Source of the DNA: Paenibacillus lentus
GTDB taxonomy: Bacteria > Bacillota > Bacilli > Paenibacillales > Paenibacillaceae
Length of the DNA: 64,000 bases
Direction of reading: 5' to 3'
NCBI RefSeq assembly: GCF_003931855.1
Contig: NZ_CP034248.1
Coordinates: 1,240,001-1,304,000 of the forward strand
The position numbers were made by a program, and so were the translations under genes. Of this stretch, positions 1-9,040 are shown piece by piece. Position 1 is the stretch's first letter. The number at the start of each line of letters is the position of its first letter. The notes beneath the pieces are model-generated. The model did not search any database, was not told the DNA's origin, and worked only from the letters and a program-made list of their open reading frames with translations.

Positions 1-203
1 TCTTTTTTGAATTGCTCATTTAACTATAAAAGAGGTTTATTAACGGCTTGTTAGCAGAAATCTATCTTTATGTAAAAAAATGCATTTTTTACCCAGGCCC
101 ATTTAATATAAAACATGATTTCACTTGATAGACTAAGTGGAGATGCGGCGGATCTAGTACGATGGCGTAATTTTGATATACAAGGAGTAAGGAGACGAGG
201 ACG

Positions 204-1814
204 ATGACAATGGACAAAACAGCCGTATGCGAAATACTCGTGACGAGTGACATTCATGGACATATTTACCCGACCGATTACAGAACGGCAGAGGAAAGAA
301 ATCTAGGTTTGGCAAAAATAGCTTCGCTAATTGAGCGAGAACGGCAGCGTGCTCCCGACTTGCTTCTGCTAGACAACGGCGATTTGATCCAAGGTTCGCC
401 GTTGACCTCGTATTTCATCAAGCAGCAAGCCAGCAAGCTTCACCCCATGGTTGCTGTGTTGAACAAGCTGGATTATGATGCTGCCGTGCCGGGGAATCAT
501 GAGTTTAACTATGGTCAGGATATACTGAATGGGGTCATGGAAGAATCATCTTTCCCTTGGTTGTCGGCAGGAATTGTCGATCTGAAGACGGGAAATCCCG
601 CGTTTGGAAGACCCTATATTGTCAAAAAAATAGGCCCTTCTACGGATCCGGTTAAGGTAGTGATTCTTGGAGTAACGACGCACTATATCCCCAACTGGGA
701 GAATCCACAGCATCTGGAGGGGTTAGAGTTTCGCGATGCATTGGAAACGACGAAGGCATGGGTGGCCCATATTCGGGAGCAGGAGTGCCCCGATCTGCTT
801 GTCGTCTCTTATCATGGCGGGTTCGAGCGCGATCTGGATAGCGGCGAGGCTACGGAGAAGCTGAGTGGAGAGAACCAGGGATATGCGATCTGCCGGGAGG
901 TCGAAGGGATTGACGTGCTGATTACCGGGCACCAGCATCGTTTCCTGGCAACACAATTGGGGGACGTAACCGTTATTCAGCCCGGGTGCCATGGACAAGC
1001 CTTGGGCAAAATTATGGTGGACTTGGAGATGCAGGGGGGGCGGTGGCGAGTCCGTCAGAAGTCCGCTGAGCTGCTGAGGGTAGATGAATCGGTGAGCGCG
1101 GATAGAACGATTTTGGCTATGCTCTCTGACTTGGAGGCTAAGACGCAAAGCTGGCTGGATCAGCCGATTGGACAGGTGGAGGGGGATATGCGTATCCATA
1201 GCTCGTTCATCTGCCGGACGGAGGATCATGCGTTTATGGAATTCGTGAATAAGGTACAGATGGAGGTCACCGGAGCCCAGGTATCCTGCGCCGCCTTGTT
1301 GAGTGAAGAATCTCGGGGCTTCGGATCAACGATCACTATGCGGGATGTGTTGAGTAATTTTATGTATCCTAACACTTTGACTGTACTTCGCCTTCAGGGG
1401 AGGGATATCCGGGCTGCATTAGAGCAGACTGCCGCATATTTTGTCGTCAGTTCGGACGGGAACCTTGCGGTCAATCCGGCTTACGTCCGGCCCAAAGCCC
1501 AGCATTACAATTACGATATGTGGGAGGGCATCTGCTATGAGTTTGATATCGCCAGGCCGCTGGGGCAGCGGGTAGTCAAACTGACCGATCTCGACGGCGT
1601 GAATATCGAGGAAGAGATGAAGTTCGAGGTAGTTATGAACAGCTACCGGGCCGGTGGCGGGGGAGATTACGAGATGTTCAAGGGGAAGCCGGTCGTGCGG
1701 GAGATCGGAGCTGATATGGCTGAGTTGATCGCAGAATATATTCAGCAGCACCGGACGATTAAAGCAGGCTGCGACCATAATTGGAGGGTTATTGTGGGCG
1801 GAACGGAGGAATGA
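204..1814 (+). CDS. 5'-nucleotidase / 2',3'-cyclic-nucleotide phosphodiesterase family protein
   Basis: A 536-residue metallophosphoesterase followed by a 5'-nucleotidase C-terminal domain. Visible metal-site motifs are DIHGH near residue 16, NGDLIQG near 57, GNHEF near 97, a YHGGFE His and GHQHR near 242. The C-terminal substrate signature NSYRAGGGGDYEMF lies near residue 480. The NGDLIQGSPL form resembles CpdB-like cyclic nucleotide phosphodiesterases more than UDP-sugar hydrolases. No signal peptide is visible, so it probably acts in the cytosol on nucleotides; the exact substrate is not readable from sequence. ATG 204 follows AAGGAG and GGAG runs at 183-194. It appears monocistronic. Confidence 0.85.
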   Translation: MTMDKTAVCEILVTSDIHGHIYPTDYRTAEERNLGLAKIASLIERERQRAPDLLLLDNGDLIQGSPLTSYFIKQQASKLHPMVAVLNKLDYDAAVPGNHEFNYGQDILNGVMEESSFPWLSAGIVDLKTGNPAFGRPYIVKKIGPSTDPVKVVILGVTTHYIPNWENPQHLEGLEFRDALETTKAWVAHIREQECPDLLVVSYHGGFERDLDSGEATEKLSGENQGYAICREVEGIDVLITGHQHRFLATQLGDVTVIQPGCHGQALGKIMVDLEMQGGRWRVRQKSAELLRVDESVSADRTILAMLSDLEAKTQSWLDQPIGQVEGDMRIHSSFICRTEDHAFMEFVNKVQMEVTGAQVSCAALLSEESRGFGSTITMRDVLSNFMYPNTLTVLRLQGRDIRAALEQTAAYFVVSSDGNLAVNPAYVRPKAQHYNYDMWEGICYEFDIARPLGQRVVKLTDLDGVNIEEEMKFEVVMNSYRAGGGGDYEMFKGKPVVREIGADMAELIAEYIQQHRTIKAGCDHNWRVIVGGTEE

Positions 1815-1959
1815 CGATAACCGCTCTAGGAAAAGGCGCTATTTATCGAATATTATCCTATGGTACAATGACAAACATTAGGGCAAGCTAGAAGCTGTAC
1901 AAGACCTTCCGGTGGAGCCCATAACCCATAACCTACCGTCAAAAAGGAGCTGACTATTT

Positions 1960-2238
1960 ATGAGTGAACAAATCAATGAGCAAGAGCTGATCCAATACAT
2001 AGCCGAGCGAGTGCAGGCCAAACCGGAGGCAATCCGGCTCGTGCTGAAGCATGAGGAGGCTTTTATCAATAATGCCCATAAGGGAGCCAAAGGGGACGTC
2101 GATATCGATGGCGATGAATTGGTCGACTATGTGCTGAGTCGTTCGGACGTGAAGCTGGATGAGTTGACGGTGGAGACGATCCTGGAGCTGGAGATGGATT
2201 ATCTCATGGATAAGGGACTGGCTGGTTACGTGGATTAA
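1960..2238 (+). CDS. small acidic protein of unknown function
   Basis: A 92-residue soluble acidic protein that I do not recognise. It has no signal peptide or membrane segment. A Lys/Gly/Asp-rich centre (GAKGDVDIDGDELVDYV) sits between two predicted helical halves. ATG 1960 has a good AAGGAG site at 1944-1949, and a strong hairpin terminator follows at 2291, so it looks like a real single-gene unit. A TACAAT at 1864-1869 could be its -10 box, but no good -35 is visible. Confidence 0.6.
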   Translation: MSEQINEQELIQYIAERVQAKPEAIRLVLKHEEAFINNAHKGAKGDVDIDGDELVDYVLSRSDVKLDELTVETILELEMDYLMDKGLAGYVD

Positions 2239-2290
2239 GGTAGCTAATGAGCGAGGCATATGGCATGATATGCAGCAAAAAACAACCTCT

Positions 2291-2326
2291 CCCCTTCTGC
2301 TGTATGTATTGCAGAAGGGGATTTTT
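2291..2326 (+). terminator. rho-independent terminator
   Basis: Perfect 10-bp stem CCCCTTCTGC (2291-2300) and GCAGAAGGGG (2311-2320), 10-nt loop, followed by ATTTTT. It closes the small gene ending at 2238. Confidence 0.85.
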
Positions 2327-2472
2327 GCGTTGCACCCGGCGAAGCGGAGCACTCGGGGCGGAAGACGTGCGCAGCTTTCAGCGGTCGGTGTTGCGTGCAA
2401 GCCGCGGGTCGGCCAACCACAGTCATTTGTCAGATAACATTATTTCCTGTCGAATTAATCTGTTCTGAAGCC

Positions 2473-2507
2473 TTGTGCAATGTTATGATATGGATAATAT
2501 TGCACAA
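2473..2507. promoter_or_regulatory. inverted repeat upstream of SLC13 transporter
   Basis: TTGTGCAAT (2473-2481) and ATTGCACAA (2499-2507) are perfect 9-bp arms separated by 17 bp. They lie 60 bp before the transporter start in an otherwise gene-free stretch (2327-2566). The intervening bases contain TATGAT and TAAT elements that could be a -10 region, so an operator overlapping a promoter is plausible. The binding factor is unknown. Confidence 0.4.
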
Positions 2508-2566
2508 TTATTACATACGCTATATGACTAAGAACATAAAGAACTGCACAGGAGGAAGAAACAACA

Positions 2567-4441
2567 GTGAATGGCCCTATGATCATCACCCTTATTGTTC
2601 TGATTGCGGCCTCAATATTATTTGTATCGGGGAAAATTCGCTCCGATCTTGTAGCAATCGGTTCCTTAATCATTTTGATGCTGTTCAATATACTGACCCC
2701 GGCTGAGGCATTATCCGGTTTTTCCAATTCCGTGGTCATCATGATGATCGGATTGTTCGTTGTAGGCGGCGGTATTTTTCAGACCGGTCTGGCCAAGATG
2801 GGGAGCCGGGTACTGCTTCGCTTGGCCGGCACAAGTGAAACTCGGCTGCTTGTTATGGTCATGCTGGTTACTTCGGTGATCGGGGCTTTTGTCAGCAATA
2901 CAGGTACTGTTGCCGTCATGATGCCGATTGTAGTGAGCCTGGCAATGAGCGCGGGAACCCATCCGGGGAAGCTGCTTATGCCGCTCGCTTTTGCCAGTAG
3001 TTTAGGCGGTATGCTTACGCTTATCGGTACCCCGCCCAACTTGGTCATTCAAGAGACGCTTCTTCAAGCCGGGTACAAGGGCTTGTCCTTCTTTACCTTT
3101 ACGCCGATCGGTATCGTCTGTTTGCTGACAGGCATTATCGGCCTGCTTTTTCTGCGCCGCTTCCTGCCAGACCATCAGAAGGAGTTGGGCAAGGGGAAAA
3201 AGAAAGGCCGTTCGCTGAAGGAGCTCGCCAAGCAATATCAATTAACGCAAAATCTATTTCGTGTTCAGGTGAATAAGGACTCACCGATTCAATCCAAAAC
3301 GCTACTGGAGCTAGATGTATCTGCCAAATTCGAGGTCAATGTCATTGAGATTCGCCGTAAAATTTCCGCGAAGAACCAATTTTTTAAGACGATTAATCAG
3401 GAAATCGCCGGTCCGGACACGGTCATACATGAGGACGATATTCTGTATGTTAACGGGACATTCGAGCGAGCGGAGCAATTTGCTCAGCACTACGGGCTCA
3501 CTTTGCTTGATCACCATGTTGCGGAAAGAAGCGGGCCGCAGTCAGAGCAGTCCGAACAGTATGCGACCAGCGAGGTTGGGATTGCCGAGGTGATGTTAAC
3601 GCCGAATTCCAGTTTGATCGGCAGGTTGGTCAAGGATTCGGGGTTCCGTGAGAAGTATCGTGTAAACATTTTGGGGATTCAGCGGAAGGAGCAGTATCTT
3701 CTTCATAATTTGAAAGAAGAACGAATGAAATTCGGAGACGCATTGCTCATCCAAGGCACCTGGAAGGATATCGCGCTGCTGGCGGCAAACCAGGCGAATG
3801 TCGTTGTTGTAGGGCAGCCAATCGAGGAGTCGCGCAAGGTGACGATGGACATTAAGGCGCCGATCGCCGCTGGAATTATGCTGCTCATGGTCGCCCTGCT
3901 CATCACGGAGCTGGTGCCTGCGGTGGTGGCTGTGATGATTGCAGCTGTATTGATGGTCGTCTTTGGCTGTGTCCGAAATATGGAGGAGGCGTACAAAAGC
4001 ATCAACTGGGAAAGTATCGTGCTGATTGGCGGCATGATCCCCATGTCGATCGCCATTGAGAAAACCGGGGCGGCCACGCTGTTATCCGAAGGACTGGTCA
4101 GCATGCTTGGCGGCTATGGCCCGATTGCGCTGCTGGCGGGCGTATATTTTACGACATCTCTACTTACGATGTTCATCAGTAACACAGCTTGCGCGGTATT
4201 ATTTGCGCCGATTGCCCTCACTGCGGCGATTCAGTTCGGCGTGAGTCCCTATCCTTATTTGTTTGCGGTGTCGATCGGGGCAAGCATGTGCTTCGCTTCA
4301 CCGTTCTCCACACCGCCGAATGCTCTCGTCATGTCGGCGGGGCGCTATAAATTTAGCCATTACATCAAAGTCGGCCTCCCGCTACAGGTGTTTATCGGTG
4401 TGGTGATGGTGGCAGTGCTGCCGTTGTTTTTTCCGTTTTAA
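2567..4441 (+). CDS. SLC13-family (DASS) transporter with two TrkA-C domains
   Basis: A 624-residue membrane protein with an N-terminal block of about six helices, a soluble centre (about residues 225-420) holding two RCK/TrkA-C-like regulatory domains, and a second helical block. Family signatures are SNTGTVAVMMP near residue 110, GTPPNLVIQ near 155, SNTACAVLFAP near 535 and STPPNALVMS near 578. DASS proteins carry di/tricarboxylates or sulfate with Na+; members with central TrkA-C domains are often annotated only as SLC13 permeases. The start is GTG 2567, preceded by GGAGGAAG at 2551-2558. A terminator follows at 4470. Confidence 0.85.
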   Translation: MNGPMIITLIVLIAASILFVSGKIRSDLVAIGSLIILMLFNILTPAEALSGFSNSVVIMMIGLFVVGGGIFQTGLAKMGSRVLLRLAGTSETRLLVMVMLVTSVIGAFVSNTGTVAVMMPIVVSLAMSAGTHPGKLLMPLAFASSLGGMLTLIGTPPNLVIQETLLQAGYKGLSFFTFTPIGIVCLLTGIIGLLFLRRFLPDHQKELGKGKKKGRSLKELAKQYQLTQNLFRVQVNKDSPIQSKTLLELDVSAKFEVNVIEIRRKISAKNQFFKTINQEIAGPDTVIHEDDILYVNGTFERAEQFAQHYGLTLLDHHVAERSGPQSEQSEQYATSEVGIAEVMLTPNSSLIGRLVKDSGFREKYRVNILGIQRKEQYLLHNLKEERMKFGDALLIQGTWKDIALLAANQANVVVVGQPIEESRKVTMDIKAPIAAGIMLLMVALLITELVPAVVAVMIAAVLMVVFGCVRNMEEAYKSINWESIVLIGGMIPMSIAIEKTGAATLLSEGLVSMLGGYGPIALLAGVYFTTSLLTMFISNTACAVLFAPIALTAAIQFGVSPYPYLFAVSIGASMCFASPFSTPPNALVMSAGRYKFSHYIKVGLPLQVFIGVVMVAVLPLFFPF

Positions 4442-4469
4442 TGAGCTTCTATAGACATGATAGGGATAG

Positions 4470-4516
4470 AACGTTCTCTTTCGTAGTTTAGGCACGGAGG
4501 AGAGCGTTTTTTATTT
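4470..4516 (+). terminator. rho-independent terminator
   Basis: AACGTTCTCTT (4470-4480) pairs, with two G-U pairs, to AGGAGAGCGTT (4498-4508), followed by a T-rich run. It lies 28 bp after the SLC13 gene. Confidence 0.7.
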
Positions 4517-4637
4517 TTAAAACCACAACTATGTCGTTTATATTAATTAAAATGCAATATATATTTGACATAAAGTCATGTTTACTGTATGTTTAAAACA
4601 GGAACAATGATTACATACGGTGAGAGGGTGTCTGGAA

Positions 4638-5150
4638 ATGAGATGGCTTCCGTGGGTTTCAAGCCAGAATAAGCAAGTTGACGAGAGAGTTGTTAATACG
4701 CAGAACAAGATATATAAAGAAATATATATGCTGATTATGTTGATCTGTTTGGGATCAGTCATAGTTAAAAATGCTGTGTTGGACACGGATAGATTGGTGA
4801 TTACGGAGATTGTCATTATGCTGGCCACTAGTCTGTATTATTTGATTCGATCTGTTTCCCTTGGAGTGTATTCAGATGCGGTTGAGGTTCATGATCGCAG
4901 CAGCAAATTTAAAATGAGTACCAAGAATATTGTGGCGGGCAGCCTATTAGGTTTAGGGCTGGCATTGTTTTTCGGCTTCCGCAGCGCAATTTTATATGCC
5001 GATGGGACGATGCAGTCTCTCTGGTACTTCATTCTTGTATTTGCAGCCTCCTTGATGATCTATATCCCGGTATTTTTGCTGTTGACCTTTGGCCTTCATA
5101 CGGCGGCTAATAAAGCCAGTACGCATGTAAACAAGGATGAACTCGAATGA
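4638..5150 (+). CDS. four-helix membrane protein (DUF6773-like)
   Basis: About 170 residues with four predicted transmembrane segments (roughly residues 28-46, 54-75, 98-118 and 130-155) and a charged soluble N-terminus. It overlaps the following XRE regulator by ATGA, a pairing common in Firmicutes for small membrane proteins whose partner is a short HTH protein. I prefer ATG 4638 (MRWLPW...), since GAGAGGG lies about 10 nt upstream; a GTG at 4620 is also in frame. No enzymatic motif is visible. Confidence 0.65.
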   Translation: MRWLPWVSSQNKQVDERVVNTQNKIYKEIYMLIMLICLGSVIVKNAVLDTDRLVITEIVIMLATSLYYLIRSVSLGVYSDAVEVHDRSSKFKMSTKNIVAGSLLGLGLALFFGFRSAILYADGTMQSLWYFILVFAASLMIYIPVFLLLTFGLHTAANKASTHVNKDELE

Positions 5151-5341
5151 AAAATATGAAAATGAAGCTGGCCAGAGTTGAAAAGGACTTGTCACAGGAG
5201 CAGCTAGCTCAACTAGTCGGCGTGTCTAGGCAAACGATCGGATTAATCGAGCTGGGGAAATATAATCCTAGTTTGAGCTTGTGCGTGGCGATCTGCAAAA
5301 CCTTGTCCAAGACGTTGAATGATCTTTTTTGGGAGGAATAG
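5147..5341 (+). CDS. short XRE-family transcriptional regulator
   Basis: A 64-residue protein made almost entirely of one Cro/CI-type helix-turn-helix. Residues about 14-42 (LSQEQLAQLVGVSRQTIGLI) are the HTH, and the protein ends in the typical LNDLFWEE tail of the YgzD/YvaO-like group. Its ATG overlaps the stop of the preceding membrane protein by 4 bp, so the two are translationally coupled and probably functionally paired. It most likely regulates its own operon. Confidence 0.85.
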   Translation: MKNMKMKLARVEKDLSQEQLAQLVGVSRQTIGLIELGKYNPSLSLCVAICKTLSKTLNDLFWEE

Positions 5342-5472
5342 TAGGAACTAAAATAGGATCTAAAAATAATATGAGTTCATCCCTGTGCAAGAATGGATAG
5401 GCTAGTAAAAAATCCCCAGAGTCTAGCCGATAAATATAGCAGATGGGTAAATAGAATGGGGGCCTACAGAAA

Positions 5473-6462
5473 ATGGGGAGACGGGTACAACTCATAGTTT
5501 GCAGTATATTGTTGTGCGTCCTGCTATCCTCTTGCAGCTTGATTGATGAGTTCAAGATGAGCTCGAGTGTTAACGGGGCAAGCGTGGAAGAGGAGCATGC
5601 AGCTGCCAAATACAGCGCTTACATCAATTTGAACAATATGATGACGGGCGGAATGTTTGATCGAGCCATCGAGAGTTATACGGACGAATTTGGCATGAGC
5701 GAAGAAATTTATATTCGTGAAGATTTCGACAGCTTTACCTCAGTTCCGGGGTTGGATGGATTGGTAAAGACGGTAAACACGGCTGTGGATCGTGCCGCCG
5801 GTGAGCCGTCATACGGTGCGGCAGATGAAGCGCTTATTCAATTAGGGCCCGCCATGCTTGATTTGTTGGATACGATGGAGGAAATCTCCAATTACTATCG
5901 TGATCAATCCTACATAGAGGATCAATTCCATAGAGGTAGAGAATTGCACAGTCAATTCATTGCCCAATATTATACATATGAGCCCTTGGCCGATCAATTT
6001 TATAATGATTTCGACGAGATTGCCGCTCAGCAGAAGCTGAAGGATCTGGAGACGCTGAAGGAGCAGGACTTTTTAATTCGCTACTATGCGCTCAGTGTCG
6101 TTATGCGCGCCCAAGATATTGAGAAGGCTTTTTTTGAAGCGGAGATCTATGATGAGAATATTTTGGATTATAACGTAGAGGAATACCGGGTACTATTCGA
6201 CAGGCTGGTCGATGATGCGAATCAGTTCATGGACTATGCGGAAGATCCCAAACGGAGAAAGCAAGAGTCCTGGACGACGCTTCCAGAGATGGACGGGGCC
6301 CTTCAAGAGGTGATCGGTGCCTCGACGGATATTTTAACGATTCTGGAGACCCGGGATACGAGCATCAATATCGATAATAACATGATGAGCAGCTATTTTT
6401 CCCAAGTGTCTCGCCTGATCGATGCTTACAACTACAATATTCGCGTCGATAGAGTTAAATAG
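5473..6462 (+). CDS. DUF3829 (YiiG-like) lipoprotein
   Basis: A 329-residue lipoprotein: a basic N-terminus, a hydrophobic stretch and a lipobox LLSSC with the lipidated Cys at residue 21. The mature part is acidic and alpha-helical and matches the general pattern of YiiG/DUF3829 proteins (KYSAYINLNNMM..., YNLNIRVDRVK-like end). The family has no established biochemical role. ATG 5473 follows a GGGGG stretch at 5458-5462. It is transcribed alone, with a strong terminator at 6512. Confidence 0.65.
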   Translation: MGRRVQLIVCSILLCVLLSSCSLIDEFKMSSSVNGASVEEEHAAAKYSAYINLNNMMTGGMFDRAIESYTDEFGMSEEIYIREDFDSFTSVPGLDGLVKTVNTAVDRAAGEPSYGAADEALIQLGPAMLDLLDTMEEISNYYRDQSYIEDQFHRGRELHSQFIAQYYTYEPLADQFYNDFDEIAAQQKLKDLETLKEQDFLIRYYALSVVMRAQDIEKAFFEAEIYDENILDYNVEEYRVLFDRLVDDANQFMDYAEDPKRRKQESWTTLPEMDGALQEVIGASTDILTILETRDTSINIDNNMMSSYFSQVSRLIDAYNYNIRVDRVK

Positions 6463-6511
6463 TTCTGTTGCGTTGGATGACGGTAATTCGGTTATAACGG
6501 GTTCGAGGTTA

Positions 6512-6545
6512 CAGGCAGGTGTCCACCTGCCTGTTTTTTTTGTTT
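6512..6545 (+). terminator. strong rho-independent terminator
   Basis: CAGGCAGGTG (6512-6521) and CACCTGCCTG (6524-6533) form a 10-bp stem followed by an eight-T run. Confidence 0.9.
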
Positions 6546-6630
6546 TTAAGGAAGACTGAACGACTAACACCTGCAGCACATGGTATACTATGGGGAACGA
6601 ATGTTCTTTGAATGATCGGTAGGTGAGCTC

Positions 6631-8937
6631 GTGAATCATCGGGTAGAAATAGCTGTCCGCCATCTTGTAGAGTATGTATTCCGGGGCGGCAGCTTGGAAG
6701 GAGGCTTCCGTAGCGCCTCCACGCTGACGGAAGGGACGAAGGCGCATCAGAAGATACAGAAGCAATACGGCGAGCAGGATCAAAAGGAAGTCTATTTGTC
6801 TATAGAAATCCCCAATGGCGAGTTCGTATTCATCATAGATGGCCGCTGTGACGGTCTGTTAGTGGATGAGGATGGGACGATCACAATCGATGAGATTAAG
6901 TCAACAGCGATGGAGCTGGAGGGGATTGATTCGGACACCTTTCCGGTTCATTGGGCTCAGGCCAAATGCTATGCGTATATGTATGCCAAGACTCATGACA
7001 TACCTGAACTGAACATTCAGCTCACATATGTTCAGGTGGATACGGAAGAGCATAAAAGATTCATGCAAACGATGACGATCGAGCAGTTGGAAGCCTTCGT
7101 GATAGACGTGATTGAGGCGTATGCGCCTTACGTTGAAATGCTGCACCACCATCGGGCAAAGCGGGATGCAAGCATCGATCGCTTGGCATTTCCTTTCCCT
7201 GCTTATCGGAAAGGGCAGCGGAAGCTGGCAGGATCGGTGTATACGAGTATCGCCGAAGGAGTTAAGCTATTCGCTCAGGCGCCGACGGGAATTGGTAAGA
7301 CGATGTCCACGATTTTTCCGACCGTCAAGGCTATGGGAACGGGGCTGCTGCAGGGTTTCTTCTATCTCACCGCCAAGACAATTACCCGGACAGCTGCCGA
7401 GGAAGCTTTAGCCCGGCTGCGAGCTGGCGGATTGCATCTTCACGCGGTAACTATTACGGCGAAGGAGAAGATCTGCTTTCAGGATCAGGTAAGCTGCCGG
7501 AAAGAGGATTGCATTTATGCTGACGGTTATTATGACCGAGTAAATGAAGCCATATTGGATATGCTCAGTCATGAGACGCTCATTCAACGCGGAGTCATAG
7601 AGGCATATGCACGCAAGCACCGCATCTGCCCGTTTGAATTTTCGCTGGATGCGGCTTACGCTGCAGATGCGGTGATTTGCGATTATAATTATATTTTTGA
7701 TCCTCGGGTATCCTTGAAAAGGCAGTTCGCCGAGCAGAAGCGGCAAACTGCGTTGCTGATTGATGAAGCGCATAATTTAGTGGATCGGTCCAGAGAGATG
7801 TTCTCCAGCCTGCTTAGCAAATCGACATTTCTTGCGGTGCAGCGAGAGTATAAGGCTGTGAATAAGGGCGTATTCGAAGCCGCCAAGGCGGTGAATGCTT
7901 ATTTTATACGGCTGCGCAAGCAGGCGGAGGAGAAGCACTTCATCCAGCGAGAGGCTCCGGAGGAGTTGCTGCAGCTGATCGAAGCATTCATCCAGCAAGC
8001 CGAGCGCGAGCTGGCAAATGGCGCGATCCGCCCAAATCCGGTGACGGGATCGCTGCTGCTCGAGACGTATTTTGAAGCTGTTAACTTCGCTAAAATCGGG
8101 AAGCTGTATGATGAGCGCTATGTGACGTACGTGGAAATTTCCAGCCAGGAGTTGCGGATAAGGCTATTTTGCCTAGATCCCTCTCATTTGCTGAGGGAAA
8201 TGGGCAAGGGGTATCGCTCGCATATTTATTTTTCGGCAACGCTGTCTCCAATCGGCTTCTACAGAGATATGCTGGGAGCAGATCGTGACGATTATACGGT
8301 ATCTATTCCATCTCCCTTTTCCAGCGAGCAGTTGGAGGTTGTGCTACTGCCTCTGTCGACGCGTTATCGCGATCGTGAACTGACGATGGAGCCGCTGGCA
8401 ACATATTTGCAGCAGTTAACAGAAGGACGCCCGGGGAATTATTTATTCTTTTTTCCCTCCTATGCCTATATGAATATGGTCTATGAGCGCTTCATGGCCG
8501 GAGATCCTCTAGTAGAAACGATTCTACAGCATGGTGAAATGTCGGAGGAGGAACGGGAGAGTTATTTAGCAGCTTTTGAAGAAGGTGATGGTGGCGAGAC
8601 GTTGGTGGGATTCGCTGTCATGGGCGGGATATTCTCGGAAGGCATCGATTTGGTTGGGAACCGTTTGACTGGTGTAGTCATTGTCGGCGTAGGCCTGCCG
8701 CAAATCGGCCCGGAACGGAATATTATGCGAGACTATTTTGATCATACGGGCAGAAATGGATATGACTATGCCTATGTGTTCCCGGGTATGAATAAGGTAT
8801 TGCAGGCAGGAGGACGACTCATTCGTTCTGAGCAGGATACTGGATTGCTGGTGCTGGTGGATGACCGGTATTTGCAGCCGCATTATGCCAGATTGCTGCC
8901 CGCGGAGTGGAGCGATTACGCTATAATTAAATTCTAA
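6631..8937 (+). CDS. PD-(D/E)XK nuclease-linked Fe-S superfamily 2 helicase (DinG/XPD type)
   Basis: A 768-residue protein. The N-terminal about 190 residues contain a PD-(D/E)XK-type signature, an Asp in GRCDGLL near residue 74 and DEIKS at about 86-90. The helicase core follows: Walker A APTGIGKT at about 216-223, four Cys (ICFQDQVSC, DC and ICPFE, about 280-335) positioned as an XPD-type 4Fe-4S cluster, DEAH box DEAHN at about 377-381 and a C-terminal helicase domain with GIFSEGIDL and RLIRSEQD. It probably works in DNA repair or resolution of secondary structures, with the nuclease acting on unwound ends. The start is GTG 6631 with AGGTGAG at 6621-6627. Confidence 0.85.
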   Translation: MNHRVEIAVRHLVEYVFRGGSLEGGFRSASTLTEGTKAHQKIQKQYGEQDQKEVYLSIEIPNGEFVFIIDGRCDGLLVDEDGTITIDEIKSTAMELEGIDSDTFPVHWAQAKCYAYMYAKTHDIPELNIQLTYVQVDTEEHKRFMQTMTIEQLEAFVIDVIEAYAPYVEMLHHHRAKRDASIDRLAFPFPAYRKGQRKLAGSVYTSIAEGVKLFAQAPTGIGKTMSTIFPTVKAMGTGLLQGFFYLTAKTITRTAAEEALARLRAGGLHLHAVTITAKEKICFQDQVSCRKEDCIYADGYYDRVNEAILDMLSHETLIQRGVIEAYARKHRICPFEFSLDAAYAADAVICDYNYIFDPRVSLKRQFAEQKRQTALLIDEAHNLVDRSREMFSSLLSKSTFLAVQREYKAVNKGVFEAAKAVNAYFIRLRKQAEEKHFIQREAPEELLQLIEAFIQQAERELANGAIRPNPVTGSLLLETYFEAVNFAKIGKLYDERYVTYVEISSQELRIRLFCLDPSHLLREMGKGYRSHIYFSATLSPIGFYRDMLGADRDDYTVSIPSPFSSEQLEVVLLPLSTRYRDRELTMEPLATYLQQLTEGRPGNYLFFFPSYAYMNMVYERFMAGDPLVETILQHGEMSEEERESYLAAFEEGDGGETLVGFAVMGGIFSEGIDLVGNRLTGVVIVGVGLPQIGPERNIMRDYFDHTGRNGYDYAYVFPGMNKVLQAGGRLIRSEQDTGLLVLVDDRYLQPHYARLLPAEWSDYAIIKF

Positions 8938-9014
8938 TTTATAGACTTGCTCCTTTATTTGTTTCGAAGACTTGAAGCCCCTCGCTCGCGCCCATAGTTT
9001 TACCTATAAGCAAA

Positions 9015-9040
9015 AGCGCAGTCTGCTTATGACTGCGCCT
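9015..9040 (-). terminator. terminator of peptidase T gene
   Basis: GCGCAGTC (9016-9023) pairs with GACTGCGC (9031-9038). Read on the minus strand it is followed by TTTTGC. The pepT stop codon (9027-9029) lies inside the 7-nt loop. Confidence 0.65.

Noticed and set aside
72..92. GTAAAAAAATGCATTTTTTAC palindrome as a metal-regulator site
   Set aside because: AT-rich dyad without a recognised consensus; may simply be a terminator of a gene left of the window.
723..1229. 168-residue minus-strand open frame inside the phosphoesterase gene
   Set aside because: Lies entirely within a clearly recognised gene, lacks a ribosome site and has no family features.
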